DNA from: Candidatus Bathyarchaeota archaeon | GTDB lineage: Archaea > Thermoproteota > Bathyarchaeia > Bathyarchaeales > Bathycorpusculaceae | DNA length: 64,000 nucleotides | Assembly (NCBI GenBank): GCA_026414485.1 | Contig: JAOAIX010000001.1 | Location: 89,502-153,501 of the forward strand | Direction: 5' to 3' | Program-made: the position numbers and the translations under genes | In this document: positions 51,513 to 60,420 of the stretch, piece after piece | How positions within the stretch are numbered: the first letter of the stretch is position 1 | Layout: the number at the start of each line of letters is the position of its first letter | The notes under the pieces: model-generated | What the model saw: only the letters and a program-made list of their open reading frames with translations | Told to the model about the DNA's origin: nothing | Database searches by the model: none

Positions 51513-52798
51513 TGTTCCCACTCTGCCGAGATCTGCTGACTGGACATCAAATCATCTAATTGCTCTCGCTCCCTAACTAACTTATGTTTTCCCTTTTTGA
51601 CGAGTACTTCTGCGGCTCTAGGTCGCGCATTATACTGTGAACTCATCGCAAAACCGTAAGCTCCTGCATTTAAAATGGCCAACAAGTCGCCTTCATCAAT
51701 CTTTGGTAAGGGTCTGTCTTTAGCTAGCAAGTCGCCTGACTCGCAGATGGGTCCCACCACGTCATATTTCTCTTCCACACGGGCATCTGCTTTGTTAGCT
51801 ACAATAATGTGATGATAAGATCCGTACATGGCAGGGCGCACGAGCGTGTTGAAGCCGGCATCTACACCTATGAATTTTCTATACGGCGTAATTTTTACTG
51901 TGTTAACGGTAGTTAGAAGAACGCTTGCGTCAGCCACTATAAATCTGCCTGGCTCCACGCAGAAATAGGGTTCCCCCAACCCATACTGATTTGTCTTGTC
52001 TTTGAAAAGAGAAAGCACTTTTTCAGCATACTCCTGCAGGTCTATCTCTTTGTCTTCTGGTTTGTAAGGTACACCGATTCCGCCGCCTACATCCACAAAC
52101 TCAAAATCTACTCCTGTTTGCTCGTGAATTTTTCTGGCTATCTCTAAGAACCTGCCGAGGGCAGAAACAAAGGGCTTCACATCGAGGATGCCTGAGCCTA
52201 TATGCATGTGTATACCAAATTTTTTAACGCCTGCTTGCTTTGCAACTTTATAGGCAGTTAACGCGTCTTTTTCCCATAACCCGAACTTTGTATGTTTACC
52301 CGCCGTTATAACGTGGCTGTGATGTCCTGCGCCAACTTCAGGGTTAACCCTCACTGACAAAATTTTGGGCACTGCGATTTTGAGTAGCCTGTTAAGTTGG
52401 GAAAGAGAATCAATGTTTACAATCACGTTTGAATCTGATAAAAACTTGAGTTCGTCGTTTCGTACACTTGTTCCAGTGAAGATGATTCGGTCGGGCGTGA
52501 AACCACTAGTTAGAGCCAACAAAACTTCGCCGGGACTTACTGTGTCTATGTTTGCGCCCTCACTTTCCAGTATCTTTAAAACGGCCAAGTTGGAGTTTGC
52601 CTTTGCAGCGTAAAAAATCTTCACTTTTTCATAATGCTGTTTTAACGCGTTTTGTAGGCGTTGAAAGTTTCTCCTTATACCCGTTTCACTTATCACGTAA
52701 AGCGGAGTATCAAATTTCTCTGCAAGACTTTTAGCCGACACCCCATCAATAAAAAGCTGGTTTCCACGCCCCTCTAAGGGTTCTTTTAGAGTGTACAT
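51509..52798 (-). CDS. lysA: diaminopimelate decarboxylase
   Basis: LysA makes lysine from meso-diaminopimelate. The pyridoxal lysine lies in FYAAKANSNLAVLKIL near residue 64; HIGSGILD, the phosphate loop DVGGGIGVPY, CVEPGRFIVAD and the active-site CESGDLLA near residue 341 are intact. The ATG at 52798 follows GGTGA with 5 bases between. Length 429 fits the family. dapF follows with a 4-base overlap. Confidence 0.95.
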   Translation of the reverse strand: MYTLKEPLEGRGNQLFIDGVSAKSLAEKFDTPLYVISETGIRRNFQRLQNALKQHYEKVKIFYAAKANSNLAVLKILESEGANIDTVSPGEVLLALTSGFTPDRIIFTGTSVRNDELKFLSDSNVIVNIDSLSQLNRLLKIAVPKILSVRVNPEVGAGHHSHVITAGKHTKFGLWEKDALTAYKVAKQAGVKKFGIHMHIGSGILDVKPFVSALGRFLEIARKIHEQTGVDFEFVDVGGGIGVPYKPEDKEIDLQEYAEKVLSLFKDKTNQYGLGEPYFCVEPGRFIVADASVLLTTVNTVKITPYRKFIGVDAGFNTLVRPAMYGSYHHIIVANKADARVEEKYDVVGPICESGDLLAKDRPLPKIDEGDLLAILNAGAYGFAMSSQYNARPRAAEVLVKKGKHKLVREREQLDDLMSSQQISAEWEQ

Positions 52799-52849
52799 TA
52801 CATTCACCAGTATCGTATTTCGTTAGATAGTATATACACGGCGTACGTT

Positions 52850-53908
52850 TTAAGCTAATCCCTTAGCTACCATCAGCTCTGCACTTAGAATGCCTGCGCC
52901 TGCCCCGCCTCGAATAGTGTTATGTCCCAAAACCATGTATTTGACGGTCAGTATGGGGTCTTTACGGATCCTGCCCACCACTACACTCATGCCTTTGCCT
53001 TCGTCTCTGTCAAAGCGCGGTTGAGGTCGATTTGGCTCTTTACGAACAACTATTGGGTTTTGCGGCGCAGAGGGCAACTTTAGTTTTTGTGGTTCGCCTC
53101 GGAATTTTTGGAAAGCCTCTTCTACCTCTTCAATAGAAGGGCACCTGTCTAACTTCACAAAAACTGATTCTAGATGGCCATCTTTAACGTTGACGCGGTT
53201 ACAACTTGCGCTCACGCAAAAGTCGGCGGTTTGTACTTTTGTTCCATCAAATGTGCCCAAAATTTTCTGTGCTTCGTTTTCCACTTTGTCTTCTTCTTTT
53301 GAAATAAATGGCACAACGTTGTCAATAATGTCTAAAGACGGCACCCCCGGATAACCCGCGCCGCTTAGAGCCTGCATTGTTGTAACTATGACTTGCCGCA
53401 GACCAAACTGCATAAGGGGTTTGAGCGTAATGGCCATTTGGATGGTACTGCAGTTGGGGTCGGTTGTTATGAATCCTTTCCATCCTCTGTTCTTCTTTTG
53501 AATGGGAATTAAGTTTACGTGTTCAGGGTTAACCTCAGGAATAAGGAGGGGTACGTCTTTTTCCATGCGATGGGCACTTGCCTTGCTGAATACAGGGTAC
53601 AGAGCAGCAAATTCCTCTTCAACTGGTCCTGCCAAGTCTCCAGGAAGAGATGAGAAAATTAAATCCACCTCTCCTGCCTTTTCTACCGATTCAACGGTGG
53701 CGTCTGCCACAGGCATTTCGGCAATTTCTTTGGGTAATTCACATTCCATTGTCCAATTGCAGGCGTCTTTGTATTTTTTGCCTGCTGACCGCTCAGAGGC
53801 TGCTAGCACCTCAATTTTGAACCATGGGTGCCCTTGAAGTAGTTGAATGAATCTTTGTCCAACAGCGCCCGTGGCGCCCAATATTGCTACTTTACGTTTC
53901 GAAGACAT
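52850..53908 (-). CDS. asd: aspartate-semialdehyde dehydrogenase
   Basis: Asd reduces aspartyl phosphate to aspartate semialdehyde, the branch point for lysine, threonine and, in this lineage, homocysteine. NADP binding is ILGATGAVGQRFIQLL; the catalytic cysteine is in TDPNCSTIQMAI near residue 153 and the active-site histidine in LGHNTIRGGAGAG close to the end. The start overlaps the lysC end by 17 bases. Length 352 is typical of archaeal Asd. Confidence 0.95.
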   Translation of the reverse strand: MSSKRKVAILGATGAVGQRFIQLLQGHPWFKIEVLAASERSAGKKYKDACNWTMECELPKEIAEMPVADATVESVEKAGEVDLIFSSLPGDLAGPVEEEFAALYPVFSKASAHRMEKDVPLLIPEVNPEHVNLIPIQKKNRGWKGFITTDPNCSTIQMAITLKPLMQFGLRQVIVTTMQALSGAGYPGVPSLDIIDNVVPFISKEEDKVENEAQKILGTFDGTKVQTADFCVSASCNRVNVKDGHLESVFVKLDRCPSIEEVEEAFQKFRGEPQKLKLPSAPQNPIVVRKEPNRPQPRFDRDEGKGMSVVVGRIRKDPILTVKYMVLGHNTIRGGAGAGILSAELMVAKGLA

Positions 53909-55073
53909 GTTTTACTGCTTCCTCTGCTCTTTTGAGTTGGTTTTCTCCGATAAAAACGTTAATGGTTGCTTTGCTTGTGGTTACTTCGATTATGTTTATG
54001 GCCCTTTGGCTGAGGGCATTGGAGATTTTTGCTACTCCACCAGGTGAATCTATGAACATGGGGTGGCTGATTTGTAGCATGGCGACTTTTTCTCGGTGGC
54101 TTATGGCTTTGAAACTTTCCACTTTATGCAGTCTGTTTATTAGTTGATTTATATCACCGTCAGTTGTGAAGACTGTGATGCTTTTTTTTCCTGAACTGAC
54201 TCCATAGATAATTTTTCTTTCTAGAGCAGCGAAAACCTCTTTTATGTTATCCGAGTTTACGTCGCACACGATGTTGATTGCCACCAGATTTTCGTAAGTG
54301 TCAACCTCTACAGAATTCATTTGAAATGACCCTGTGATTTCAGTGCCTCCCAAAGAGAGATCTTGTGAGTCAAAACTGACTATACGAAGCTTCTGAGTTG
54401 GTAACTTATATTTTAGTGCTTCCGGTTTGACAATTTTTGCTCCGCCCTGCACTAGATCAAATATTTCATGGATATCTAGTTTGGATATAAAACGTGGGGC
54501 AGGGACAATTTTTGGATCTGCCGACATTATGCCGCTTGTTTCTTTTACAAGAATTACCTCGTCAGCTTCCAGTATATTCGCGAGCAAAATTGCGGTTGTG
54601 TCGCTTCCGCCTCTCCCCAACGTAGTGACCTTTCCCCCTGTAGTCTTTCCCAAGAATCCACAAATGACAGCCACTGATTCTCGCAAGGTTGGCACTAAAA
54701 ATTTTCGGGTTAACTCACAGGTTTTTTCCTGAAGAGGCTGGGCGTCTCGGAAATTTGAGTCAGTAATTATGGGCCAGTTGTCTTGTGAGGGGTCAAATAG
54801 GGTCGCGTGAACACCTATAGATCGTAGGGCGCCACAGAAGACCCTGGCGCTTGTTCGTTCTCCCATCGAGACTACTTCTGCGTAGTCTTCGTCGCTCAAG
54901 TTGTTAAATTGGTTTAGGGTTGCCACCAAAGTGTCGGTGGTTTTACCCATGGCTGAAACCACGACTACTTTCTCTTTGTAGGGTGCTTGAGCAACCATTT
55001 TTGCGGCTTGTTCAACTTTTTCGCCTGTAGCTAGGTCAGCGCCGCCAAACTTTATCACTACCCTGTTATTCAC
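53892..55073 (-). CDS. lysC: aspartate kinase with two ACT domains
   Basis: LysC phosphorylates aspartate. The kinase domain starts VVIKFGGADLATGE and has VVVVSAMGKTTDTLV, SMGERTSARVF and LGRGGSDTTAILLA. From about residue 250 two ACT domains follow (VAINIVCDVNSDNIKEVFAA and KVAMLQISHPMFIDSPGGVA), so feedback inhibition by an end product is probable. The N-terminal motif reads KFGGAD where KFGGSS is usual. The GTG at 55073 has GGGGAG 6 bases upstream and gives 393 residues. Confidence 0.94.
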   Translation of the reverse strand: MNNRVVIKFGGADLATGEKVEQAAKMVAQAPYKEKVVVVSAMGKTTDTLVATLNQFNNLSDEDYAEVVSMGERTSARVFCGALRSIGVHATLFDPSQDNWPIITDSNFRDAQPLQEKTCELTRKFLVPTLRESVAVICGFLGKTTGGKVTTLGRGGSDTTAILLANILEADEVILVKETSGIMSADPKIVPAPRFISKLDIHEIFDLVQGGAKIVKPEALKYKLPTQKLRIVSFDSQDLSLGGTEITGSFQMNSVEVDTYENLVAINIVCDVNSDNIKEVFAALERKIIYGVSSGKKSITVFTTDGDINQLINRLHKVESFKAISHREKVAMLQISHPMFIDSPGGVAKISNALSQRAINIIEVTTSKATINVFIGENQLKRAEEAVKHVFET

Positions 55074-55089
55074 ACAGTTCTCCCCATTT

Positions 55090-55881
55090 TTAGAAATTAA
55101 GTACGTCTTGCATCGTGAAGATTTTTGCCTCTTGTTGTTTACTGAGCCACTCTGCAGCATAAACGGCGCCTTGAGCAAAGACGTTACGTGAAAAAGCAGT
55201 GTGCTCTATACGAAGCATCTCATATGGTCCTGCAACAACAAGGTCATGTATGCCTGGAACACCGCCTGCACGCATGGCGACGACCTCAAGTTCTTCAGGT
55301 TTTCTTGGGTTTATCCCCTCCCTACCGTAAACAGTGGATCTGTATCCACGTGCTCTGGCTACAATTTCTCCGAGTTTTTTTGCAGTTCCACTAGGGGCGT
55401 CCTTCTTGGCTGTGTGGTGAATTTCGCTTATGCTAAAGTCGTAATCAGCAGGAAATGCTCTCAGGGCTTCAATGAGCTTAAAGAAAACGTTAACGCCTAC
55501 ACTATAGTTAGGCGAAAACACCGCTGGAACCTTGCCTTCTACAGCCTTTCGGATTTGACGGTTTTGCTCTTCCGTGAAACCTGTTGTGCCTAAAACAATT
55601 TTTTTTCCTAAATTTGCAACCACGGGAAGATTAGCAACTTCTGCTGCAGGCGCTGTAAACGTGATGTAGATGTCCGACTTGGCTACAGCGTCGGCAAGTC
55701 TGTCAGGTCCAACAATGTATGTATCGTCGTGGGTTATCCCAAGTTCTTTGAGGCTTTTGCCTACACATGAGTTGCCGGCGGCTTCTATGGCTCCTACTAT
55801 TTGATGTCCCTTGCTTGCGGCTTCAGTTATTATGGCTCTGCCCATTTTTCCTGCGGCGCCTGCAATGCATAGTTTAAGCAT
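55090..55881 (-). CDS. dapB: 4-hydroxy-tetrahydrodipicolinate reductase
   Basis: DapB makes tetrahydrodipicolinate with NAD(P)H. The nucleotide site is CIAGAAGKMGRAII, the active-site loop is SEIHHTAKKDAPSGTAKKLG near residue 151, and GTTGFTEEQ marks the mid domain. It lies between dapA (8-base overlap) and lysC (16 bases). Length 263 is normal. Confidence 0.96.
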   Translation of the reverse strand: MLKLCIAGAAGKMGRAIITEAASKGHQIVGAIEAAGNSCVGKSLKELGITHDDTYIVGPDRLADAVAKSDIYITFTAPAAEVANLPVVANLGKKIVLGTTGFTEEQNRQIRKAVEGKVPAVFSPNYSVGVNVFFKLIEALRAFPADYDFSISEIHHTAKKDAPSGTAKKLGEIVARARGYRSTVYGREGINPRKPEELEVVAMRAGGVPGIHDLVVAGPYEMLRIEHTAFSRNVFAQGAVYAAEWLSKQQEAKIFTMQDVLNF

Positions 55882-56911
55882 AGTAAAGACCCTCCCAGTA
55901 GCGTTCTTTGTAGAGTCTGTCTTTCAGGTCTACATCAAAGAAATCTTCAACTGGCTCGAGCACGTCAGGATTGGTTTCGTAGACCTTCTTTGCCGCCTCC
56001 AAGACCGCTTCTAAGCCATTCCGCGTCATTTTACCAAGTGGTTGCCTGCAAGGTCCTGATGGCATGCCCAATACGTTCATAAGGGTTTTTGTTGCAAGGG
56101 GATTTCGTGCTCTACATGTTACAGGGCCATAAGCTGTTTGTTCTTGGGTTTTAACAGTAATCACTGAGAACAATGGCTGTAAGATTTGAGCGATCTTTTG
56201 TGCTGCCTCTTTTTTGCCCTCTAGAATATAGTTAGTCAGCTGACTTACAGCTCGGGGCGCAATGTTGGAGGTTACTGAGATGACGCCGCTGGCCGCGATA
56301 TCTGGAGACGTCATCATGGTGAAGGTTTTATCATCGTCGCCCGACAGAATGTCAAAGTCTTGTCCACAGAGTTTGCGTGTCAGTCTCATGTTTTCTAAGT
56401 CGCCTGTAGCTTCCTTGACACTGCGCACATTTTGGTACTGTTCATGTAGAATTGCCAAGTCTTGAGGAAAAAGTTGGCATCCTGTTCTGCCTGGGATGAC
56501 GTAAGGTATAAGTTGAATGTCCGGGAACTGCCTCGCTATGGGTTCAATGTATTCTTTACGGATTTCAAGGCTACTGGGTCCATTGTAGTATGGATCAACG
56601 AGTAGCACAGCTTTAACTCCGATGTGTTGTGCATGGATTGTGCCTTCTATTGCTTCTTGGGTGCTGTTGCTTCCAGTTCCCGCAATTGTTAATCCTTTTT
56701 CACTCACATTTTCATGTACTCTTTCTATAACTTTGTTGTGTTCGTTCCAGTCTAGAGTGGGGCTTTCGCCTGTAGTGCCCACAGCTAAGACGCCGTTGAC
56801 GCCTTCTCTTAGTTGGAACTCAACAAGTTTTTGTAGCCCCTCGTAGTCTACTTCCCTATTGTGTCTCATAGGCGTTATGAGGGCGGTGTAGCAACCTTTG
56901 AAATACGTCAT
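55874..56911 (-). CDS. dapA: 4-hydroxy-tetrahydrodipicolinate synthase family protein
   Basis: DapA condenses pyruvate and aspartate semialdehyde. The GTTGES motif is at VLAVGTTGESPTLDWNEH near residue 43, the tyrosine motif is PYVIPGRTG and the Schiff-base lysine lies in VRSVKEATGDLENM near residue 165. The protein is 345 residues, about 50 longer than usual, with an extra C-terminal section ending RYWEGLYYA. It heads the lysine operon. Its start has AAGAGGC upstream. Confidence 0.9.
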   Translation of the reverse strand: MTYFKGCYTALITPMRHNREVDYEGLQKLVEFQLREGVNGVLAVGTTGESPTLDWNEHNKVIERVHENVSEKGLTIAGTGSNSTQEAIEGTIHAQHIGVKAVLLVDPYYNGPSSLEIRKEYIEPIARQFPDIQLIPYVIPGRTGCQLFPQDLAILHEQYQNVRSVKEATGDLENMRLTRKLCGQDFDILSGDDDKTFTMMTSPDIAASGVISVTSNIAPRAVSQLTNYILEGKKEAAQKIAQILQPLFSVITVKTQEQTAYGPVTCRARNPLATKTLMNVLGMPSGPCRQPLGKMTRNGLEAVLEAAKKVYETNPDVLEPVEDFFDVDLKDRLYKERYWEGLYYA

Positions 56912-56931
56912 TTTCTTTGCCTCTTGATGGG

Positions 56932-56941
56932 AACACGTGTT
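56932..56941 (-). promoter_or_regulatory. dapA promoter region with palindrome AACACGTGTT
   Basis: Upstream of dapA the minus strand reads ATTTAAATAAT (TATA-like, near 56950-56960), then the perfect ten-base palindrome AACACGTGTT around the expected transcription start, then AAGAGGC. A regulator binding there could control the lysine operon. No second copy is seen nearby. Confidence 0.4.
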
Positions 56942-57171
56942 ACGACAGATTATTTAAATTTTTTGCGATTTAAGTACTTTTTTTACGTATTTAGTATAAT
57001 AGTGCCTATAAAAATAGGTTTTAGTGAGTTTAAATAACGTTTAAGCGATTCTTACTCTCCACACTGGCAGTATTTGTGCTTATTAGAGGCGGCGCATCAG
57101 AGTAGCGTATAGTTGATACGGTAATGACCTGCAATAGATCTCACAGTGAAAATTTCAAAGCTGGAGCACCT

Positions 57172-57342
57172 ATGTGTCCCTTTTGCTTTGTTGAGTATGA
57201 AGAGCTTGAGGTAGACTTTGAATATGAAGGCATAATACTTCGTCGAATAAAGATACTGCGTTGTCCAATTTGCCAAGAAGAACTTTTTACTCCTGAACAG
57301 CAAGCTACGCTTAAGGCAAATTTTTGGCAAACTCAAAAATGA
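57172..57342 (+). CDS. YgiT-type zinc-ribbon protein (MqsA N-terminal-like)
   Basis: The 56-residue protein starts MCPFCFVEYEELEVDFEYEG and later has LRCPICQEELFTPEQ, two CxxC pairs as in YgiT-type zinc fingers. In bacteria this domain is the N-terminal half of the MqsA antitoxin; here no toxin gene is next to it. ATG at 57172 with GGAG upstream is better than the earlier ATG at 57124. It stands alone on the plus strand between two minus-strand operons. Confidence 0.7.
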   Translation: MCPFCFVEYEELEVDFEYEGIILRRIKILRCPICQEELFTPEQQATLKANFWQTQK

Positions 57343-57506
57343 ACTTTCACTGTATTCACTTGAATTAGTTTTTAAGAACAACTTAAATCAGCGCCAGATT
57401 AAGTGTGCCCATAAGCTGACAAAGAAGGGGTCACTACAGTCGATAGCCTATATCGCCCGACAAAGTACTCTTTTGTTTTATCCATCGGAGGAAACTACAC
57501 TGCCCT

Positions 57507-58208
57507 TTAAGGTTTAATTTTAACAAATTCAGGTACCTTGCCCCAAGTTCCCACACCGTTTCTGTAAAGTATAAACACTCCTTCAACTCCCCGAATAGTC
57601 TTTGCTACCTCAATACCCCTCGTAATAGCTTCCTCAACGTTGTCGCCTTTAATAACATTGCAAACGGCTGTTGCCGCAGCGTCCGCTAAACCTGCAGTTT
57701 TACAGAAAACTGTGGCTGCTTCTGCATCTCCAAAACTCAAAGCGTGACTAAAGCGACCTGAGCTGGTTCCAATTCCCGCGGGAAACTCTGTAAGTCTGAA
57801 ACAAAATTTCTTTGATAGTGGTTCATCTCCAGCTGCGAAAGCTACATCTACTGGTTCATCAGAGACTGCTGAGACTTCTCCTCCGTTTTCCACGATGGCG
57901 GTTTTGCATCCGTCTGCGAGCATGTCTTTGACAGCTAAATCTGCTAGGACTCCTGCTACAGCTGCCATAGGGCCGACTTTTGCGCTTGCCGCGGCTTCCG
58001 CCATTAACTTTGCAACTAACGGTTGCTGAGGAATTGGAACAGGTTTAAGTGACCAAAAAAATTTCGGTTTTTCTTTGCCGTATTGTTCTAGTTGTTCTCG
58101 ATGGTGTTTTATGGACTTCACCGCTGTAATTATTCCGCTTTTTTGATCTGCGGCGATTTTGCAACGTGTTTCTTTTAACGTGAATGTCTTTCTAAACAGT
58201 TTTTTCAT
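57507..58208 (-). CDS. UPF0280 (COG2122, ApbE-superfamily) sulfide-assimilation protein
   Basis: The 233-residue protein matches UPF0280: VGPMAAVAGVLADLAVKDML near residue 80 and ENGGEVSAVSD, with a glycine-rich GIGTSSGRFSHALSFGDA near residue 150. A Methanosarcina member (MA1715) is reported to be required for efficient sulfide assimilation into homocysteine and cysteine. It overlaps the ferredoxin gene end by one base, and that gene follows the DUF39 sulfurtransferase, so the three form one operon for homocysteine synthesis. Confidence 0.85.
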   Translation of the reverse strand: MKKLFRKTFTLKETRCKIAADQKSGIITAVKSIKHHREQLEQYGKEKPKFFWSLKPVPIPQQPLVAKLMAEAAASAKVGPMAAVAGVLADLAVKDMLADGCKTAIVENGGEVSAVSDEPVDVAFAAGDEPLSKKFCFRLTEFPAGIGTSSGRFSHALSFGDAEAATVFCKTAGLADAAATAVCNVIKGDNVEEAITRGIEVAKTIRGVEGVFILYRNGVGTWGKVPEFVKIKP

Positions 58209-58654
58209 TACTGCTTTCCTAATGCCCCTTTAGCTGCAGTATAAGAAAGTTCATGATTAGTTTGTTTCACCGATTTGATCGCTCTAACTGGGCACGCATC
58301 TACGCAGGCGCTGCAAGTACTGCCGACACACTTTTCTTTGTTAAAAACCACTGAGGCGTGTTCATCAAAGGCTATAGCTTCCACTGGACACAGTGCCACA
58401 CAGGAACCGCAACTTATGCATTTTTCAGCGTCCACTTCGATTAGTTTTGGTAAACTAACCTTGACACCTCTTTTACGGAGCGCTTTTACAATCTTGTCTG
58501 CTGCTTCTTGTGGAACTTCAGCCAGTACTTCGCCGCCTTTACTGTTCACCAAGGCAGTAATTATGTTGATAGGTGCCTTGAACTCTAAAATTAACTCTGA
58601 AACAATAGGTTGATCCACAATTTCTTCGCTGAATCTAAGCAGAAGCCTAACCAT
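58208..58654 (-). CDS. NIL-domain ferredoxin partner of the DUF39 sulfurtransferase
   Basis: The 148-residue protein has an N-terminal NIL domain (VRLLLRFSEEIVDQPIVSEL) and two [4Fe-4S] motifs. The first is CISCGSCVALCP; the second is C-X4-C-X2-C-X3-CP instead of CX2CX2CX3CP. Methanogen homologues (MA1822 family) supply electrons and sulfide handling to the aspartate-semialdehyde sulfurtransferase. It starts 2 bases after that gene's stop. Confidence 0.88.
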   Translation of the reverse strand: MVRLLLRFSEEIVDQPIVSELILEFKAPINIITALVNSKGGEVLAEVPQEAADKIVKALRKRGVKVSLPKLIEVDAEKCISCGSCVALCPVEAIAFDEHASVVFNKEKCVGSTCSACVDACPVRAIKSVKQTNHELSYTAAKGALGKQ

Positions 58655-58655
58655 T

Positions 58656-60179
58656 TCAAGTTCGCCTTCCCAGTAGTTTGGCGACATCCTCAGAAGTAAC
58701 TATCCCTAGAACCTTCTTTTCATCATTAATCACAGGTAAAGCTGAAATGTTATGTTCAGCCATTCTCTTGGAAGCCATCTCTAACGGCTCATCAGGTTTA
58801 GCAGTGAACACCCGCCTCGTCATAATATCCGCTAGCTGCGTTTTACCCTGCGCCATCGCCCGCGTTACATCCCAAGAAGTTACGATTCCTATAAGCTTCC
58901 CCGCGTTATCCACTGCAACTATATGGTTAACTGATTTTGACACTATACGCTCCGCTATTGTACGCACTTCCTCTGTCTCTTTGCATGTAACTGCCATTTG
59001 CATTACATTTTTAACAAATGACGTTGTTTCCGTCTGCTTCATGGGTTTAAATGTCGTATCAAGTGGCAATCGCTCTACAGGCGCTGTTAAAAAGAATGTG
59101 CCTTCTTCAATCCATTTCTTGAGAGTTGTCGCAATCTGGCGTGCCATCTTTAAGCTTGACAGTGAACTAACCCTGATTTTTTTATCACCTACAGTTATGG
59201 CTCCTGATTTTAACTCTTTGTAGCTGACTTTGGCAAGCTTTGGGCGATTACGCCTTGGCACTCCATAATCCACCACGTTGGTGAAAATCTCTTCATCCCT
59301 GATGGCCGTTTTTTTAGCCAATCCTTCGTTCAAAATTGGGATAGGAACACCCAAACCTACATAGAGTGTTGTGCCATATCGAGTGAATGATGCACCACGC
59401 AGAAACTCCGGGCTCATTTTCTTTGCGTCGCCACGAACCATTAAAGTGCCATTCTGGCTTTTTGCCTCATGCTGCGTTCCCTCTCCGATTATGTAGCCTT
59501 GTGCGCCCCCAAGGAAAATGCGTGTACCTATGCCGATGGTTTCATAGTCAGGATCATTCATCAAAGGATTCAATTCACCTGCGCCACTGTAGGTGGCGTT
59601 ACGCATCTTGGGTAAAAGTTTACCCATGTAAGTGTAAATGGTTTCATCGCGGCTGTTCACGGCACAGTTATAGCGTTGATAGCCATTGCGGAAGTTAAGT
59701 AGGTAAAACTGGTTCAGGTCGTCTTTTGTCAAATTTGTCCTGATACTGTTGCGGGGGTAACAATCCGTGCCGTAAGCGGTTGCCCGTAGCTCCACCTCTT
59801 TACCCTTTACCAAGTCCTCAATTAAATGTCCGCCACCATACTCGTAAGCTTGTGTTTCCGACATGGCAGTGGCTCCAATGTAGAGGTCCACTGCGGCGCC
59901 AGGATGACAAACAGGTACGTCATTCATCCATGCCTTGTCAATTTTAATCGGAGGGTCCGAGTGTCCCAAATTTATAACTGCGCCTGAACTGCACATGGCG
60001 CCAAAAGTGCCTGTGGTTACAACATCAACTTCTTTGAAGGCAACCTCGATACTGCTACTCTCAACTAGCTTCTTCATTTCTTCCGCAGTTAAAACTTGTG
60101 CGTCACCCTTTCTGATTTTCGCGTTAATTTCTTCGATTGTCCGGGTGTTTTTTTGAGGTTTGAGTTTTAATTCCCCCAA
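58656..60179 (-). CDS. L-aspartate semialdehyde sulfurtransferase (DUF39 plus CBS pair)
   Basis: This enzyme family (MA1821, DUF39) turns aspartate semialdehyde and sulfide into homocysteine, replacing the O-acylhomoserine route. The 507-residue protein has the DUF39 catalytic domain through about residue 365, with the conserved cysteine in YGTDCYPRNS near residue 131, followed by two CBS motifs (HIVAVDNAGKLIGIVTSWDV and ISALPVINDEKKVLGIVTSE) that may bind adenosyl ligands such as SAM. The TTG start lacks a ribosome-binding site and lies about 30 bases from TAATAATTAA, suggesting a leaderless transcript. Confidence 0.9.
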   Translation of the reverse strand: MGELKLKPQKNTRTIEEINAKIRKGDAQVLTAEEMKKLVESSSIEVAFKEVDVVTTGTFGAMCSSGAVINLGHSDPPIKIDKAWMNDVPVCHPGAAVDLYIGATAMSETQAYEYGGGHLIEDLVKGKEVELRATAYGTDCYPRNSIRTNLTKDDLNQFYLLNFRNGYQRYNCAVNSRDETIYTYMGKLLPKMRNATYSGAGELNPLMNDPDYETIGIGTRIFLGGAQGYIIGEGTQHEAKSQNGTLMVRGDAKKMSPEFLRGASFTRYGTTLYVGLGVPIPILNEGLAKKTAIRDEEIFTNVVDYGVPRRNRPKLAKVSYKELKSGAITVGDKKIRVSSLSSLKMARQIATTLKKWIEEGTFFLTAPVERLPLDTTFKPMKQTETTSFVKNVMQMAVTCKETEEVRTIAERIVSKSVNHIVAVDNAGKLIGIVTSWDVTRAMAQGKTQLADIMTRRVFTAKPDEPLEMASKRMAEHNISALPVINDEKKVLGIVTSEDVAKLLGRRT

Positions 60180-60420
60180 CAGCTGCGAAATTGAAAGTTG
60201 AGTTAATTATTAATGTTTTTTGGAAAAATCCCCCTTTTTACGCACTAACCTACTGTCAAGAGTTATTTTTTGTGGGTATAGTTGTTTAGTAATGTGATTT
60301 TAGTGTTTGCAAGATTCTCGATTCAGGTTTGAGCACCGCTGCTATGCGTGTTTTAAAGGCAAATACTTAAGAATTAATTTGTTGTTGATTTGGGCAATAC
60401 ACTTCGAGGAATGTTTGACG

